Source: JBGTCD01 sp041749015
GTDB lineage: Bacteria; Bacteroidota; Bacteroidia; Cytophagales; Cyclobacteriaceae
Direction: 5' to 3'
Length of the DNA stretch: 64,000 bases
Assembly (NCBI GenBank): GCA_041749015.1
Contig: JBGTCD010000113.1
Coordinates: 23,329-87,328 of the forward strand
Shown piece after piece: positions 36,594 through 46,900 of this stretch (its first letter is position 1; every line of letters begins with the position of its first letter). The notes under the pieces are model-generated. The model did no database searches. It was given only the letters and a program-made list of their open reading frames with translations, and was not told the origin of the DNA. Made by a program: the position numbers and the translations under genes.

Positions 36594-38009
36594 ATGAAAG
36601 TTGAGCAAATTTATACGGGTTGTCTGGCCCAGGGTGCATATTATATTGAATCTGAAGGACAGGCGGCCATTATTGACCCACTTAGGGAGATTCAGCCCTA
36701 TCTCGACAAGGCCAAAAATGAAAAGGCCTCCATTAAGTATATTTTAGAAACACATTTTCATGCCGACTTTGTATCCGGGCATATTGACCTGGCCAAAGCT
36801 ACAGGAGCGCCTATTATTTATGGCCCTTTGGCCAACCCCGGATTTGAGGCCATCATTGCCAAAGACGAACAGGTTTTTGAGCTTGGAAAGGTCAAAATCA
36901 AAGCTATTCATACGCCCGGGCATACCATGGAATCGACCTGCTTCCTCCTTTATGATGAGGAGGGAAAAGAGCATTCGCTATTTTCAGGGGATACCCTGTT
37001 CATTGGTGATGTAGGTCGGCCTGACCTGGCACAAAAAGCCGCTAGTATGACTCAGGAAGAACTGGCAGGCACCCTTTACGATAGCCTCCGCAAAAAAGTG
37101 ATGACTCTGCCCGATGAGGTGCTGGTATATCCTGCTCACGGTGCCGGATCAGCCTGCGGTAAAAACATGAGCAAGGAAACGGTTTCGACCATTGGAGAAC
37201 AAAAAAAGCATAATTATGCCCTCAGGGCCGATATGACCAGGGAGGAATTTATCAAAGAGGTTACCGATGGGTTAGCGCCACCGCCTTCTTACTTTCCTAT
37301 GAATGTAAAAATGAATAAGGAAGGCTATACCAGTATTTCCGAAGTCATGGAAAAGGGCAATACCGCCCTTTCTCCTGATGCCTTTGAGACGGCCGCTAAT
37401 GAAACAGGTGCGCTTATTCTCGATACACGCACAGCGCAAAATTTTGCCCGGGGTTTCATCCCCAATGCCATCAATATTGGCCTGGATGGGCAATTTGCAC
37501 CATGGGTAGGTGCCCTGATTCCTGCGGAGCAGCCGATATTGCTGGTGGCAGAGCCTGGAACCGAAGAAGAAAGCGTGATCCGTCTGGCACGGGTAGGATA
37601 TGACCACACGATAGGTTTTTTAAAAGGCGGTTTTGATGCCTGGAAAAAAGCAGGCAAAGAGGTGGATACCATAAACACCATTTCGGCTGATGAAATGGCT
37701 GAAAAAATGAAAACTCCCATGGGAATCAAAGTGATTGATGTGAGGAAAAAACCAGAATTTGGATCCGAACATGTAGATAATGCCCTCAACCTTCCCCTGG
37801 ATTTCATCAATGATCACCTCGGTGATTTTCCTAAAGAAGAGCCATTTTATCTGCATTGCGCAGGAGGGTACCGGTCGATGATCGCAGCCTCCATTCTCAA
37901 AGCAAGAGGCTGGGATAATATAATCGAAATCAAGGGCGGCTTTGCTGCTATCAAAAAGGCAGGCATTCCGGTGAGTGATTATGTTTGTCCTACCGAAATA
38001 GAAGCTTAA
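36594..38009 (+). CDS. Persulfide dioxygenase-like metallo-hydrolase fused to two rhodanese domains
   Basis: 471 residues. Residues 1-240 are a metallo-beta-lactamase fold of the ETHE1/PDO type, with metal motif ETHFHADFVSGH and AIHTPGHTMESTCFL, oxidising glutathione or other persulfide to sulfite. Two rhodanese domains follow (about 255-355 and 365-465). The second has the active loop HCAGGYRSM with the catalytic Cys; the first has LLVAEPGTEE where the Cys should be, so it is probably inactive. The cytoplasmic enzyme should feed sulfite to the TauE exporter or make thiosulfate. Confidence 0.92.
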   Translation: MKVEQIYTGCLAQGAYYIESEGQAAIIDPLREIQPYLDKAKNEKASIKYILETHFHADFVSGHIDLAKATGAPIIYGPLANPGFEAIIAKDEQVFELGKVKIKAIHTPGHTMESTCFLLYDEEGKEHSLFSGDTLFIGDVGRPDLAQKAASMTQEELAGTLYDSLRKKVMTLPDEVLVYPAHGAGSACGKNMSKETVSTIGEQKKHNYALRADMTREEFIKEVTDGLAPPPSYFPMNVKMNKEGYTSISEVMEKGNTALSPDAFETAANETGALILDTRTAQNFARGFIPNAINIGLDGQFAPWVGALIPAEQPILLVAEPGTEEESVIRLARVGYDHTIGFLKGGFDAWKKAGKEVDTINTISADEMAEKMKTPMGIKVIDVRKKPEFGSEHVDNALNLPLDFINDHLGDFPKEEPFYLHCAGGYRSMIAASILKARGWDNIIEIKGGFAAIKKAGIPVSDYVCPTEIEA

Positions 38010-38082
38010 TATTTTTGTTTTAAATTTGTCGAGCCATGGCAGGGATGCCATGGCTTGATTTTGTTTTTAACCAGTATATCAT

Positions 38083-38664
38083 ATGAATGCATTTTTTGAT
38101 TGGGTAAACCAACCCTGGCCATGGTATGTTGCCGGACCATTGATTGGACTTACCGTGCCTATTTTATTAATCATCGGCAATAAAACCTTCGGCATCTCTT
38201 CTTCACTCAGGCATATTTGTGCGGCCTGCATCCCTGCCAGGATACCATTTTTTCAATACGACTGGAAAAGGGAATCCTGGAATCTCATGTTTGTAGCAGG
38301 CATACTGATTGGAGGATTTCTGGCCGCCTTTTTTCTTTCAAACCCACAAAATATTTCCATTTCGGAGAACACCCAGGCAGACCTTACCGCATTGGGATTG
38401 AGTGATTTTACCAAGCTCATGCCGGTGGAGATTTTCAACTGGGAAAGTGCAACAGGATTAAAAGGGCTCATGTTTTTCGTACTGGGTGGTTTTCTGGTAG
38501 GGTTCGGTACCAGATATGGCGGAGGCTGCACATCAGGCCATGCCATCATGGGGCTGAGCAATATGCAATGGCCCTCTCTAATAGCCACTATGGCCTTTAT
38601 GGCCGGTGGATTTTTTATGACCCACCTGATTCTGCCCTACATCATGGGTTGGATCAATCTTTAA
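38083..38664 (+). CDS. YeeE/YedE family sulfur transporter, half 1
   Basis: 193 residues with about five membrane helices. The conserved GTRYGGGCTSGHAIMGLSN contains the Cys that in YeeE/TsuA relays thiosulfate by S-H-S contacts; HICAACIPARIPFF adds a second Cys pair. It precedes a second, shorter YeeE-like gene by 20 bases, so the two probably make one split transporter for thiosulfate or polysulfide import. Confidence 0.85.
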   Translation: MNAFFDWVNQPWPWYVAGPLIGLTVPILLIIGNKTFGISSSLRHICAACIPARIPFFQYDWKRESWNLMFVAGILIGGFLAAFFLSNPQNISISENTQADLTALGLSDFTKLMPVEIFNWESATGLKGLMFFVLGGFLVGFGTRYGGGCTSGHAIMGLSNMQWPSLIATMAFMAGGFFMTHLILPYIMGWINL

Positions 38665-38684
38665 AATATCAGCATTCAGAAATT

Positions 38685-39200
38685 ATGGAAAAGGACACAG
38701 AAACAAAAATAGCGACTCCGGAAATTAGCAATCCGGAGCACCCTGAAATGCGTGAGGCCCCTAACGAACAGGAGTCCCGCGAGACGGGACTGGCCCTGTT
38801 GAAATACCTGGTGGTTGGCGTATTTTTTGGGATCGTTTTTGTCAAAGCAGAAATCATCTCCTGGTTCAGAATACAGGAGATGTTTCGGCTCCAGGCCTTC
38901 CACATGTATGGGGTCATTGGCTCAGCGGTAGTCACCGGGGCCCTGTCGGTATTGATCATCAAAAAATTCCATATCAAAACCCTGGCCGGTGAGCCGATTC
39001 GCATAGCACGAAAGACCTTCAGAAAAGGTCAGATCTATGGCGGGTTTCTTTTCGGGTTGGGCTGGGCCATTACAGGCGCCTGCCCCGGTCCCTTATTTGC
39101 TCAGATTGGAAGTGGTTTTACAGTTGTGATTATCACCTTGGTGAGTGCCATAGCAGGCACCTGGGTGTATGGGAGATTTTCTCATAATTTACCCGATTGA
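38685..39200 (+). CDS. YeeE/YedE (DUF6691-like) sulfur transporter, half 2
   Basis: The ATG at 38685 (MEKDTETKIATPEI) gives 171 residues: an acidic tail, then four membrane helices with the conserved GWAITGACPGPLFAQIGSG, again presenting one Cys. Open frame exists upstream to 38568 but overlaps the first half and is not needed. Last gene of the sulfur cluster; it faces the convergent OmpA gene with only 28 bases between. Confidence 0.85.
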   Translation: MEKDTETKIATPEISNPEHPEMREAPNEQESRETGLALLKYLVVGVFFGIVFVKAEIISWFRIQEMFRLQAFHMYGVIGSAVVTGALSVLIIKKFHIKTLAGEPIRIARKTFRKGQIYGGFLFGLGWAITGACPGPLFAQIGSGFTVVIITLVSAIAGTWVYGRFSHNLPD

Positions 39201-39228
39201 TACGAAAAGTAAAAAGGGAAATCGAGGT

Positions 39229-41010
39229 TTACTTTTTCAACACCACAAACTCCACCCTTCTGTTTTCAGCCCGGCCTTCATCAGTATCATTGGTGGCTAT
39301 GGGGCGCTCCAGGCCATAGCCTTGCGAAGTAATTTTATAATCTGGAATACCCCTGCTAATAATATAGTCCCGCACGGCCGCGGCACGACCCTCAGAAAGA
39401 TTGAGATTATAGGCTGCTGAACCTCGTCCATCCGTATGCCCGGCGATTTCAATTTCTACAGTAGGGTTGTTATTGAGAAAATCGACTACTTTTTCCAATT
39501 CTGGAAAAGATTCTTCTTTGAGAACGGCCTTATCAAAGTCAAAAAAGATGTTGTTCAGTCTTACGGTAGTTCCTATTTCGATGGGGTCAAGATAGATATC
39601 CAAATTAAAAGACTCCTGACTTTCAAAATTTTCCACCTTGAGGCTGTCTTCCTTGCCAAGGTAACCTTCAGCATTGACTTTAAAAAAGAAATGATCATCC
39701 CCTTCAAGCGACCACTCAGCCCTACCGGCCTCAGCCATTTTTTCACCATTAATACTGCCATTGGTAGCGCTGACCATCAGCCTGGCCTTTACAGGATTGT
39801 TGGTTTTGGAATCGAAAATATGGACAGTAAGAGGCAGAAAAATTTGAAGGGGTTCAAGCAAAATATCAGCAAACACAGTAGAGTCCTTTTTCACCTGTGG
39901 GATGGTGACATCCCTCATTTTAGATTTGTATCCGGGGGCCTCAGCACTGAGGATAAAATCACCTGGTCCGGGAATTTCAACATTATAGGCCCCATAGTCA
40001 TCATTATTTTCAAATGCTTTGGGTACCTGGGTCTTGGTACCAATAGTAAGGTTAGCCTTTATCGGAAATTTTGTATTCTCATCAAGGACCAGGCCTGCCA
40101 GATTGATTTTAGGTTTTAAGGGCTTCAAACCAAAAATATCCAAATTGCCGCCGTCTATAGTTCTGGATGACCGGGTAGTAAAGGCATTCCCAATCCGGTC
40201 GATACTAAAATATGCATCAAAGGCCCGGGTATTAACCGTTTCACCAAGATTCACAGGGTCTGTCCAGTTTTTCCATGTATTATCTTTCCTTTCGATGCGA
40301 TAAATATCCGGCCCGCCAAAACCCATGTCTTTTCTACTACTGGAATAATAAATAATCTTATCATCATGGGTAATAAATGGCCCAAACTCATCCCGGTCAG
40401 TATTGATATTTTCGGGTAATTTTTCAGGTCTTGACCACTGGTTGCCTTGCACCTTTTTGCTTACATAAAGATTGCTGTAGGCGCTGTTGGGCGTTTCGCT
40501 GAAAAATAGGATCATGACATCCATGGTGCTATTCATGGAGGCCCCATAAAACCGCCCCCGGTTCATGTTGTCAAAATCCTCCACACTTAACTCCTCAAGA
40601 TTTCCCCAGGAGTTCCCTGACTTATGAATCAGCGAAAATCCTTTGCTGTTTTTCTTAGACCCTCCGCGGATAAAAAGGGTCCTTCCTTCATTCAAAATGG
40701 AAAATACCTGGTTGGAATGGTGTTGGTTAAATGGCGATCCTAAATGTCGGGCTTCACCCCACTGACCATCCGACCGAAACTCAGAGTACCAGATCTCCTG
40801 ACTGCCTTTCCCGTTATTATTGCTGGGATGGCTATCTACAAAAAAATACAGGGTTTTACCATCAGGGGCAATGATGGGGGCCCCTTCATGATAGCGGGAA
40901 TTGACTTTATTGCCCAGATTGACCAACTTATAGCCCTCAATTTCACTTTGGGCCAAAGAAATCGAAATGGTCAATAGAGAAAGCAGAGTACCTAAAAATA
41001 AATTTTTCAT
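39229..41010 (-). CDS. OmpA family protein with PD40 propeller
   Basis: 593 residues. Signal peptide (MKNLFLGTLLSLLTISISLA), then about 270 residues of PD40/WD40-like propeller (GAPIIAPDGKTLYFFVDSHP, GPFITHDDKIIYYSSSRKDM), two carboxypeptidase-regulatory-like beta domains, and an OmpA peptidoglycan-binding domain (IFFDFDKAVLKEESFPEL, IAGHTDGRGSAAYNLNLSEG). Anchored to the wall, facing the periplasm. Located 55 bases after the TPR-CHAT gene on the same strand, so probably co-transcribed. Confidence 0.92.
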   Translation of the reverse strand: MKNLFLGTLLSLLTISISLAQSEIEGYKLVNLGNKVNSRYHEGAPIIAPDGKTLYFFVDSHPSNNNGKGSQEIWYSEFRSDGQWGEARHLGSPFNQHHSNQVFSILNEGRTLFIRGGSKKNSKGFSLIHKSGNSWGNLEELSVEDFDNMNRGRFYGASMNSTMDVMILFFSETPNSAYSNLYVSKKVQGNQWSRPEKLPENINTDRDEFGPFITHDDKIIYYSSSRKDMGFGGPDIYRIERKDNTWKNWTDPVNLGETVNTRAFDAYFSIDRIGNAFTTRSSRTIDGGNLDIFGLKPLKPKINLAGLVLDENTKFPIKANLTIGTKTQVPKAFENNDDYGAYNVEIPGPGDFILSAEAPGYKSKMRDVTIPQVKKDSTVFADILLEPLQIFLPLTVHIFDSKTNNPVKARLMVSATNGSINGEKMAEAGRAEWSLEGDDHFFFKVNAEGYLGKEDSLKVENFESQESFNLDIYLDPIEIGTTVRLNNIFFDFDKAVLKEESFPELEKVVDFLNNNPTVEIEIAGHTDGRGSAAYNLNLSEGRAAAVRDYIISRGIPDYKITSQGYGLERPIATNDTDEGRAENRRVEFVVLKK

Positions 41011-41065
41011 TTAAGCAAGGGTTAAAAAGCTAAATAAATAATTTTAAACCAATATTTAAATACAA

Positions 41066-43912
41066 TTACCCGCCAATCATTTGAAACGCGCCCCAATAAT
41101 ACGGTTGAGGGAATTTTTTTTGCAGGTTTAGCTGGGCATCCCTGAAAGCCTTCCTTTTATCTCCGGAGGTCAGCCATCCATTATAAAAATCTCTCATGAG
41201 TTGCTGGGTGGCCTCATCACTGACCTTCCAAAGGCTCATGATCAAGGCATCAGCCCCTGCTACGAGAAATGCCCTTTGAAGACCATAAACACCCTCTCCA
41301 GCTTTGATATCTCCCAATCCCGTTTCACAAGCACTAAGCACTACAATTTCTGTCTTGTCAAGCGGTAAATTCATGGCTTCATAAGCTAGCAAAATGCCGT
41401 TTTGATCACCGATAATGCCATCCGTCCCAGTACCTGCAATCGATGGCCCTGACCCGGTAAGCAATAGCCCTGAGCGCAATAAGGGATTATTTTTGGCCCT
41501 GTCGGTGCTTATGCCAAACACCTGATCTCCTGATTGGCTTACATCCTCCATGAAATATCCATGGGTGGCTATATGCACGATCCGGTAATCCTTAAGGGCT
41601 TTGATGACCTCCTCGGTGGCAGCAGACCCCTGATGCAGACTGGTTTGGTAGCCTTTACCCTTCAGCATCTGTGCGATATTGCTGGTTTCAACCCTTGTGC
41701 CGGGTAAGGGGTCTATGGATTCCGGAGCCCCGAAATCCGGATCTCCCAATACAAAGGCGGATTTATTACCGGTGGCAGTCTTTCTGTCCTTATATTCTAT
41801 GATTTCGCGAGGATTTGACACCAGGGAAATCTCCATTTGATTGATCAGGTACTGGTTGGAACTATTGCGAAGGGTAGCCAGACTGATCTGATTGTAAATA
41901 CCATCCAGCGAAAAATACACCCTTGATTTTCCTTTTAATGCCGGCATTAATCCGGCGAAGAACATGTCATAGGAGTAGTCATCATCCATGCGGTTCATTA
42001 CTGCATTTCTATAAAACTTAAAATACCTGGTCTCCAGGTCGGTGCCATTTTCTAAAACCACTAATTTAGGATGGCCGGTGTCTTCAGGACGGATCACCAC
42101 CATACCGTACTTAACCTTATCGGAAAATTTATCATCATAGTAGCGCACCCTGATCACCTCCACGGCTGCTTCCCCGGAGCCAAGGGATTTCCTGACATCC
42201 TGATAGGTTACTTTTTCGGTAGTATATCCTGAAAAGAACTCCGAGGAACGTTCTGATAAGGCCCGCTCAAGAGTATTATTGGCCCTCTCAAGTGAGTCCA
42301 GATTAATTTTTTCCTCCCTGAGCTCCTCTTTGCTATAGGAGTACAGCCGAGCTAGATTTTCCTTTTGATCCAGCCAGGTCGTATAGTCTTCAATAAGTTT
42401 ATCATCCCCACTATTCAGAATTGTTTGTCTTACTTTATTTGAGGATGACAGCAACAAGGCCTTGGTGGTAAGGCGGTAATTCATCATATCTCCTACCAGT
42501 TGGGGCTGGGTTTCTGCCAAATCCAATACCAATGAATAATACCTTTGAAACCTTGGCGCCAGCTTATCCCAGTATCGGGTTTTTTCAGTTTCACTCATTG
42601 GAGGAAAATAATTTTCTACGAAATCCATGGTATTCCCCAGGACGGTTTCGTAAATGTCTGCGGCTTCTTTTTCACGACCGGTCTTCCAGTACACAGAGGC
42701 CAGGTCTTCCCAGGATTCTGTAAAATCCGGGTGCTTAGCACCAAGGGCACGCATCCTGATCTGCAAGGCCTGGTCAAATTGCTTCTCGGCCTCCGGATAC
42801 CTGCCCATATGCCGGTAATATTTACCGAGCTCACTCACTGCCGAAGCGTAAGTGGGATGGTTCTCATCAAATTTATTTTTATAGATTTCTGCAGCCGTAG
42901 TGAGCAATTCTTCTACTTCATCATATTGGCCCATCAGCATATATAGAGAGGCCAGATTTCTCAACATACTTGCATAGTCCGGATCTGACTTTCTCCCGAT
43001 CCTTAGCCTGCTCTCCTGAATATCAATAGCTCTTTTGTAGGTATTTTCTGCTTCTGTATATCTACCCATATCCTGATACAAAAAAGCCAAGTTGGTGAGG
43101 AGTTGCAGATAGGATGAAGAATTTTCATCCATCACATCTTCAGCAATTTCCAGGGATTGGAGCATTATTGGCTCCGCTTCCTGATACCGACCCATCGTCT
43201 GGTACAGGTGGGCTTTATTATTGTATGCCAATGCCAGCGGTCCTTCAAAACCTTTCCCCAACTTTTGGTGCTTGTCCAGACTTTCTTCCAGGATCTGTTC
43301 TGACTTATTATAATTACCCAGGTCCTTCTCAAGAACACCAAGATTATTCAATGAGGCGGCATAGGCAGCATGGTCCTCTCCTAAATTTTTTTTCCGCAGC
43401 GTCAGTGCTTCCACAGCGTAATCCATAGCGGTGGAGTACCGGCCCATATTGTGGTAAAGCAGCCCCAGATTGGCTATGGAGGTGAAATAGTTGATGTCGG
43501 TGGTGAGTCCCTGAGACTCGTAAGAAAGCCGTGCAGTGGTAAAGTAAAATTCGGCCGGTTTGTATAAGCGCTTGGCATACAATACTTCCCCCATATCCAA
43601 AAGACTCCTGGCACGCTCCTGCTCAGTTTGCTCCTGCGAAGGCCTCAGCAGGTTAGAGCCCAGCTTTAAAGCATCTTCTCCCTTTTCTTTGTTTTCAAAT
43701 AATCCCGCATTATCAGTAAGGGCAATAGCATAATTGAAACTTGTGTTATCAAATTCATCGCGGCTCTTATCCAACTCGTTACTAGCATGGCTCAACACCT
43801 TATCTGCAACCTTCTTTTGCAGACCCTTGAGTCTGCCGATCTGTGCCCATGAAAAATCTGCCGACACCATCATGAATAAAAAAATAATTCCCCCAATAAT
43901 TGTCTTTTGCAT
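41066..43912 (-). CDS. Secreted TPR-CHAT (caspase-like) protease
   Basis: 948 residues. A signal peptide (IIFLFMMVSADFSWAQ) is followed by about ten tetratricopeptide repeats of 42 residues with the phrase YQDMGRYTEAENTYKRAI, a coiled coil, and a C-terminal CHAT domain. The catalytic dyad is visible: His in YRIVHIATHGYFME and Cys in IVVLSACETGLGDIKAGEG. CHAT is the caspase/separase-like clan. The secretion signal implies a periplasmic or surface target, unlike the cytoplasmic CHAT proteins of CRISPR systems. Partner is probably the downstream OmpA-PD40 protein. Confidence 0.9.
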   Translation of the reverse strand: MQKTIIGGIIFLFMMVSADFSWAQIGRLKGLQKKVADKVLSHASNELDKSRDEFDNTSFNYAIALTDNAGLFENKEKGEDALKLGSNLLRPSQEQTEQERARSLLDMGEVLYAKRLYKPAEFYFTTARLSYESQGLTTDINYFTSIANLGLLYHNMGRYSTAMDYAVEALTLRKKNLGEDHAAYAASLNNLGVLEKDLGNYNKSEQILEESLDKHQKLGKGFEGPLALAYNNKAHLYQTMGRYQEAEPIMLQSLEIAEDVMDENSSSYLQLLTNLAFLYQDMGRYTEAENTYKRAIDIQESRLRIGRKSDPDYASMLRNLASLYMLMGQYDEVEELLTTAAEIYKNKFDENHPTYASAVSELGKYYRHMGRYPEAEKQFDQALQIRMRALGAKHPDFTESWEDLASVYWKTGREKEAADIYETVLGNTMDFVENYFPPMSETEKTRYWDKLAPRFQRYYSLVLDLAETQPQLVGDMMNYRLTTKALLLSSSNKVRQTILNSGDDKLIEDYTTWLDQKENLARLYSYSKEELREEKINLDSLERANNTLERALSERSSEFFSGYTTEKVTYQDVRKSLGSGEAAVEVIRVRYYDDKFSDKVKYGMVVIRPEDTGHPKLVVLENGTDLETRYFKFYRNAVMNRMDDDYSYDMFFAGLMPALKGKSRVYFSLDGIYNQISLATLRNSSNQYLINQMEISLVSNPREIIEYKDRKTATGNKSAFVLGDPDFGAPESIDPLPGTRVETSNIAQMLKGKGYQTSLHQGSAATEEVIKALKDYRIVHIATHGYFMEDVSQSGDQVFGISTDRAKNNPLLRSGLLLTGSGPSIAGTGTDGIIGDQNGILLAYEAMNLPLDKTEIVVLSACETGLGDIKAGEGVYGLQRAFLVAGADALIMSLWKVSDEATQQLMRDFYNGWLTSGDKRKAFRDAQLNLQKKFPQPYYWGAFQMIGG

Positions 43913-43937
43913 TTTATCTCCCCCTTTGGTTAAATAT

Positions 43938-43945
43938 CAAATTTA
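43938..43945 (-). promoter_or_regulatory. Candidate -7 box of the TPR-CHAT gene
   Basis: TAAATTTG on the minus strand, about 25 bases before the ATG. The box lies between the pyc stop and the gene, so this unit is expected to have its own promoter. Confidence 0.5.
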
Positions 43946-43951
43946 CGAATT

Positions 43952-46900
43952 TTAAGACTCAAGTTCCACCACCAGGTCTTCCTGATCGACCATAGCGCCA
44001 GATTCCAGATGCACTTTGGCTACTTTCCCTTCCCTCGGTGCCGCTACTGTAGTTTCCATTTTCATTGCCTCTATTACGAATAAGGGTTGATTCTTTTTGA
44101 CCTTATCCCCAGCCTTTACCCTGACCTCACCGATACGCCCGGGAAGCGGGCTGCCGATTTCATGGGCTGCCTCAGCTTTTTTATTCAAAGGCTTATCCAG
44201 CTTGTACCCACGGTCCCTGACCTCAATCACCCTGGACTGCCCGTTCATTTCGAAGTACACTTTGCAAATACCGTGCTCGTCGGGTGCCGACTGGTACAAT
44301 TTTTTCAAAATAATGGCCTTGCCCTTGCCCAGTTCTACAAATAATTCCTCATTTTCTTTCAGTCCATAGAAAAATGCCGGTGTAGGCAGTTGTCTTAGAG
44401 AGCCAAAGTTGCTGTGGTGGTCATAAAAATCCTTAAACACCTTGGGATATAGCTGGTAAGAAAGAAAATCCAGCTCGTTGCAATACTCATCAAACTCCTT
44501 TTGAAAAGCCTTAAATTCTTTCTCAAAATTAATAGGCTTGAGATGGGCATTGGGCCGGTCTGTAAAGGGCTTCTCCCCCTTTAAAATAATTTTACTCACA
44601 TCTTTGGGGAAACCTCCCGGGGCCTGCCCAAGCTCTCCCCGGAATAAGCTCACCACCGATTCCGGAAATGCAATAGAATCGCCACGCTCCATAACGTCCT
44701 CTATAGTAAGGCTATTGGAAGTCATGAAAATGGCCATATCGCCAACCACTTTGGAGGATGGCGTTACTTTTACCAGGTCACCGAAGAGTTTATTAACCAA
44801 GGCATAGTTTTTCTTTACCGTTTCAAACTGGTCATCCAAACCCAATGAAGCCACCTGGGGCCTTAAATTAGAGTATTGCCCCCCGGGTATTTCATGGTCA
44901 TACACTTCGGCTGTGCCGGCCTTAAGTCCTGACTCAAACGGATAATAATAATCCCTGACAACCTCCCAATAGTTGGAGTACGCATTCAGGGATTTGAGGT
45001 CCATAGGATGCTCCCGCTTATGGCCTTCCATAGCTGCTACCATGCTGTTGAAATTAGGTTGAGAGGTAAGCCCCGACATGGAGGCCAAAGCCACATCAAC
45101 GATATCTACCCCCGCATTGATTGCTTCCATATAAGTAGCGGCCTGAATGGATGAGGTATCATGTGTATGAAGATGGATTGGCAGGTCTACAGCTTTTTTT
45201 AGCTCCTTAACCAACAATGCTGCCCCATTAGGTTTGAGAAGGCCTGCCATATCTTTAATCGCGATGATATGGGCACCAAGATCTTCCATCTCTCGTGCCA
45301 GATCCAGGTAGTATTGAAGGTTGAATTTATTGTCTTTGGTCCGGGTCACATCGCCAGTGTAACAAAGGCATACCTCCGCCAGAGCATCAGTCCTTTCCCG
45401 TACCGTTTTGAGGCTGACTTTTATGGCTTCTACCCAATTCAAAGAATCAAAAATTCTGAAAATATCGATGCCATTTTCCCAGGATTTCTCTACAAATCTT
45501 TCAATTAAATTATCAGGGTAGGCCTTATACCCTACAGCATTAGAGCCTCTGAGCAGCATTTGAAGCAAAATATTAGGCATGGCCGCCCGAAATAATTGTA
45601 ACCGCTCCCAGGGGTTTTCGTTCAGGAACCGCATGCAAACATCAAAGGTGGCCCCACCCCAAACTTCCATTGAGAAAACTTGAGGGTGGTTTTTAGCAAA
45701 CCCTTCCGCTACCTTGATCATGTCGATGGTACGCACCCTGGTAGCCAGTAATGACTGATGCGCATCTCGGAAGGTGGTATCAGTGAAGTGTATCTTTTTG
45801 TCTTTCCTGAGCCATTGAATGAATTTATCCCTTCCCAATTTATTCAGCTTGTCCTTGGTGCCTTCAGGATAAGGCCCCAGGCGATCAAAGGCCGGTACTT
45901 TTGGATCTTTAAATTTTTTGTTGGGATCAATTTTTTTGACGTTGGGATTGCCGTTAACTGCGTTTTCAGCCAGGTAAGTGAGCATTTTGGTGCCCCGATT
46001 ATGTTTTCTGGTCATTTGAAAAAGCTCCGGATATTGCTCTATAAATTTGACCGTAGCTTGTCCTTTGTAAAATACCGGGTGCCGTAATACATTCTCCAAA
46101 AAGCCCTTATTGGTCTCCACCCCCCTGATCCTGAATTCCGTCAATGCCCTGTGGAGCCGCTCTGAAGCCCCTTTAAGTGTGCGCCCCCAGGCTGAAATCT
46201 TTACTAACATAGAATCAAAAAATGGGGAAATCTTCACTCCGGCATAGCAGTTGCCTGCATCCAGACGAATACCAAAACCGCCTGCACTGCGATAGGCGAT
46301 GATGGTACCATAGTCAGGCTTAAAGTCATTCTCTGGCACCTCAGTGGTAATCCTGCACTGGATGGCAAAACCATGGCATTTGACATCATCCTGCGACTTT
46401 AGGAATATCTGAGGGTCGGCGAGCGGATACCCCTGGGCAATAATTAATTGTGACCGCACGATATCGATGCCCGTAATTTCTTCCGTAATGGTATGCTCTA
46501 CCTGTATCCTGGGGTTGACCTCAATGAAAAAGATTTCCTCTTTTTCATCCACCAGAAATTCCACCGTACCTACATTGTTGTAGTTCACGTGGCCGGTTAT
46601 GGCTAATGCATATTCAAATAGTTTTTGCCGAGTTTCTTCTTTGATTGAAATACAGGGAGCGATTTCCACTACCTTTTGAAACCTGCGCTGTACAGAGCAG
46701 TCTCTTTCATATAAGTGCAGTCGGTTGCCATAATTGTCCCCCATGATCTGTACCTCAATATGCTTGGGATTCTCAATAAACCGCTCCAAAAATAAAGTGC
46801 CGTCCCCAAAGGCATTGACTGCCTCTTTTCCTGCTTCTACAAAGGCGGCCTCCAGGGCTTCAGCATCGCGGACCACCCGCATCCCCCTGCCGCCACCCCC

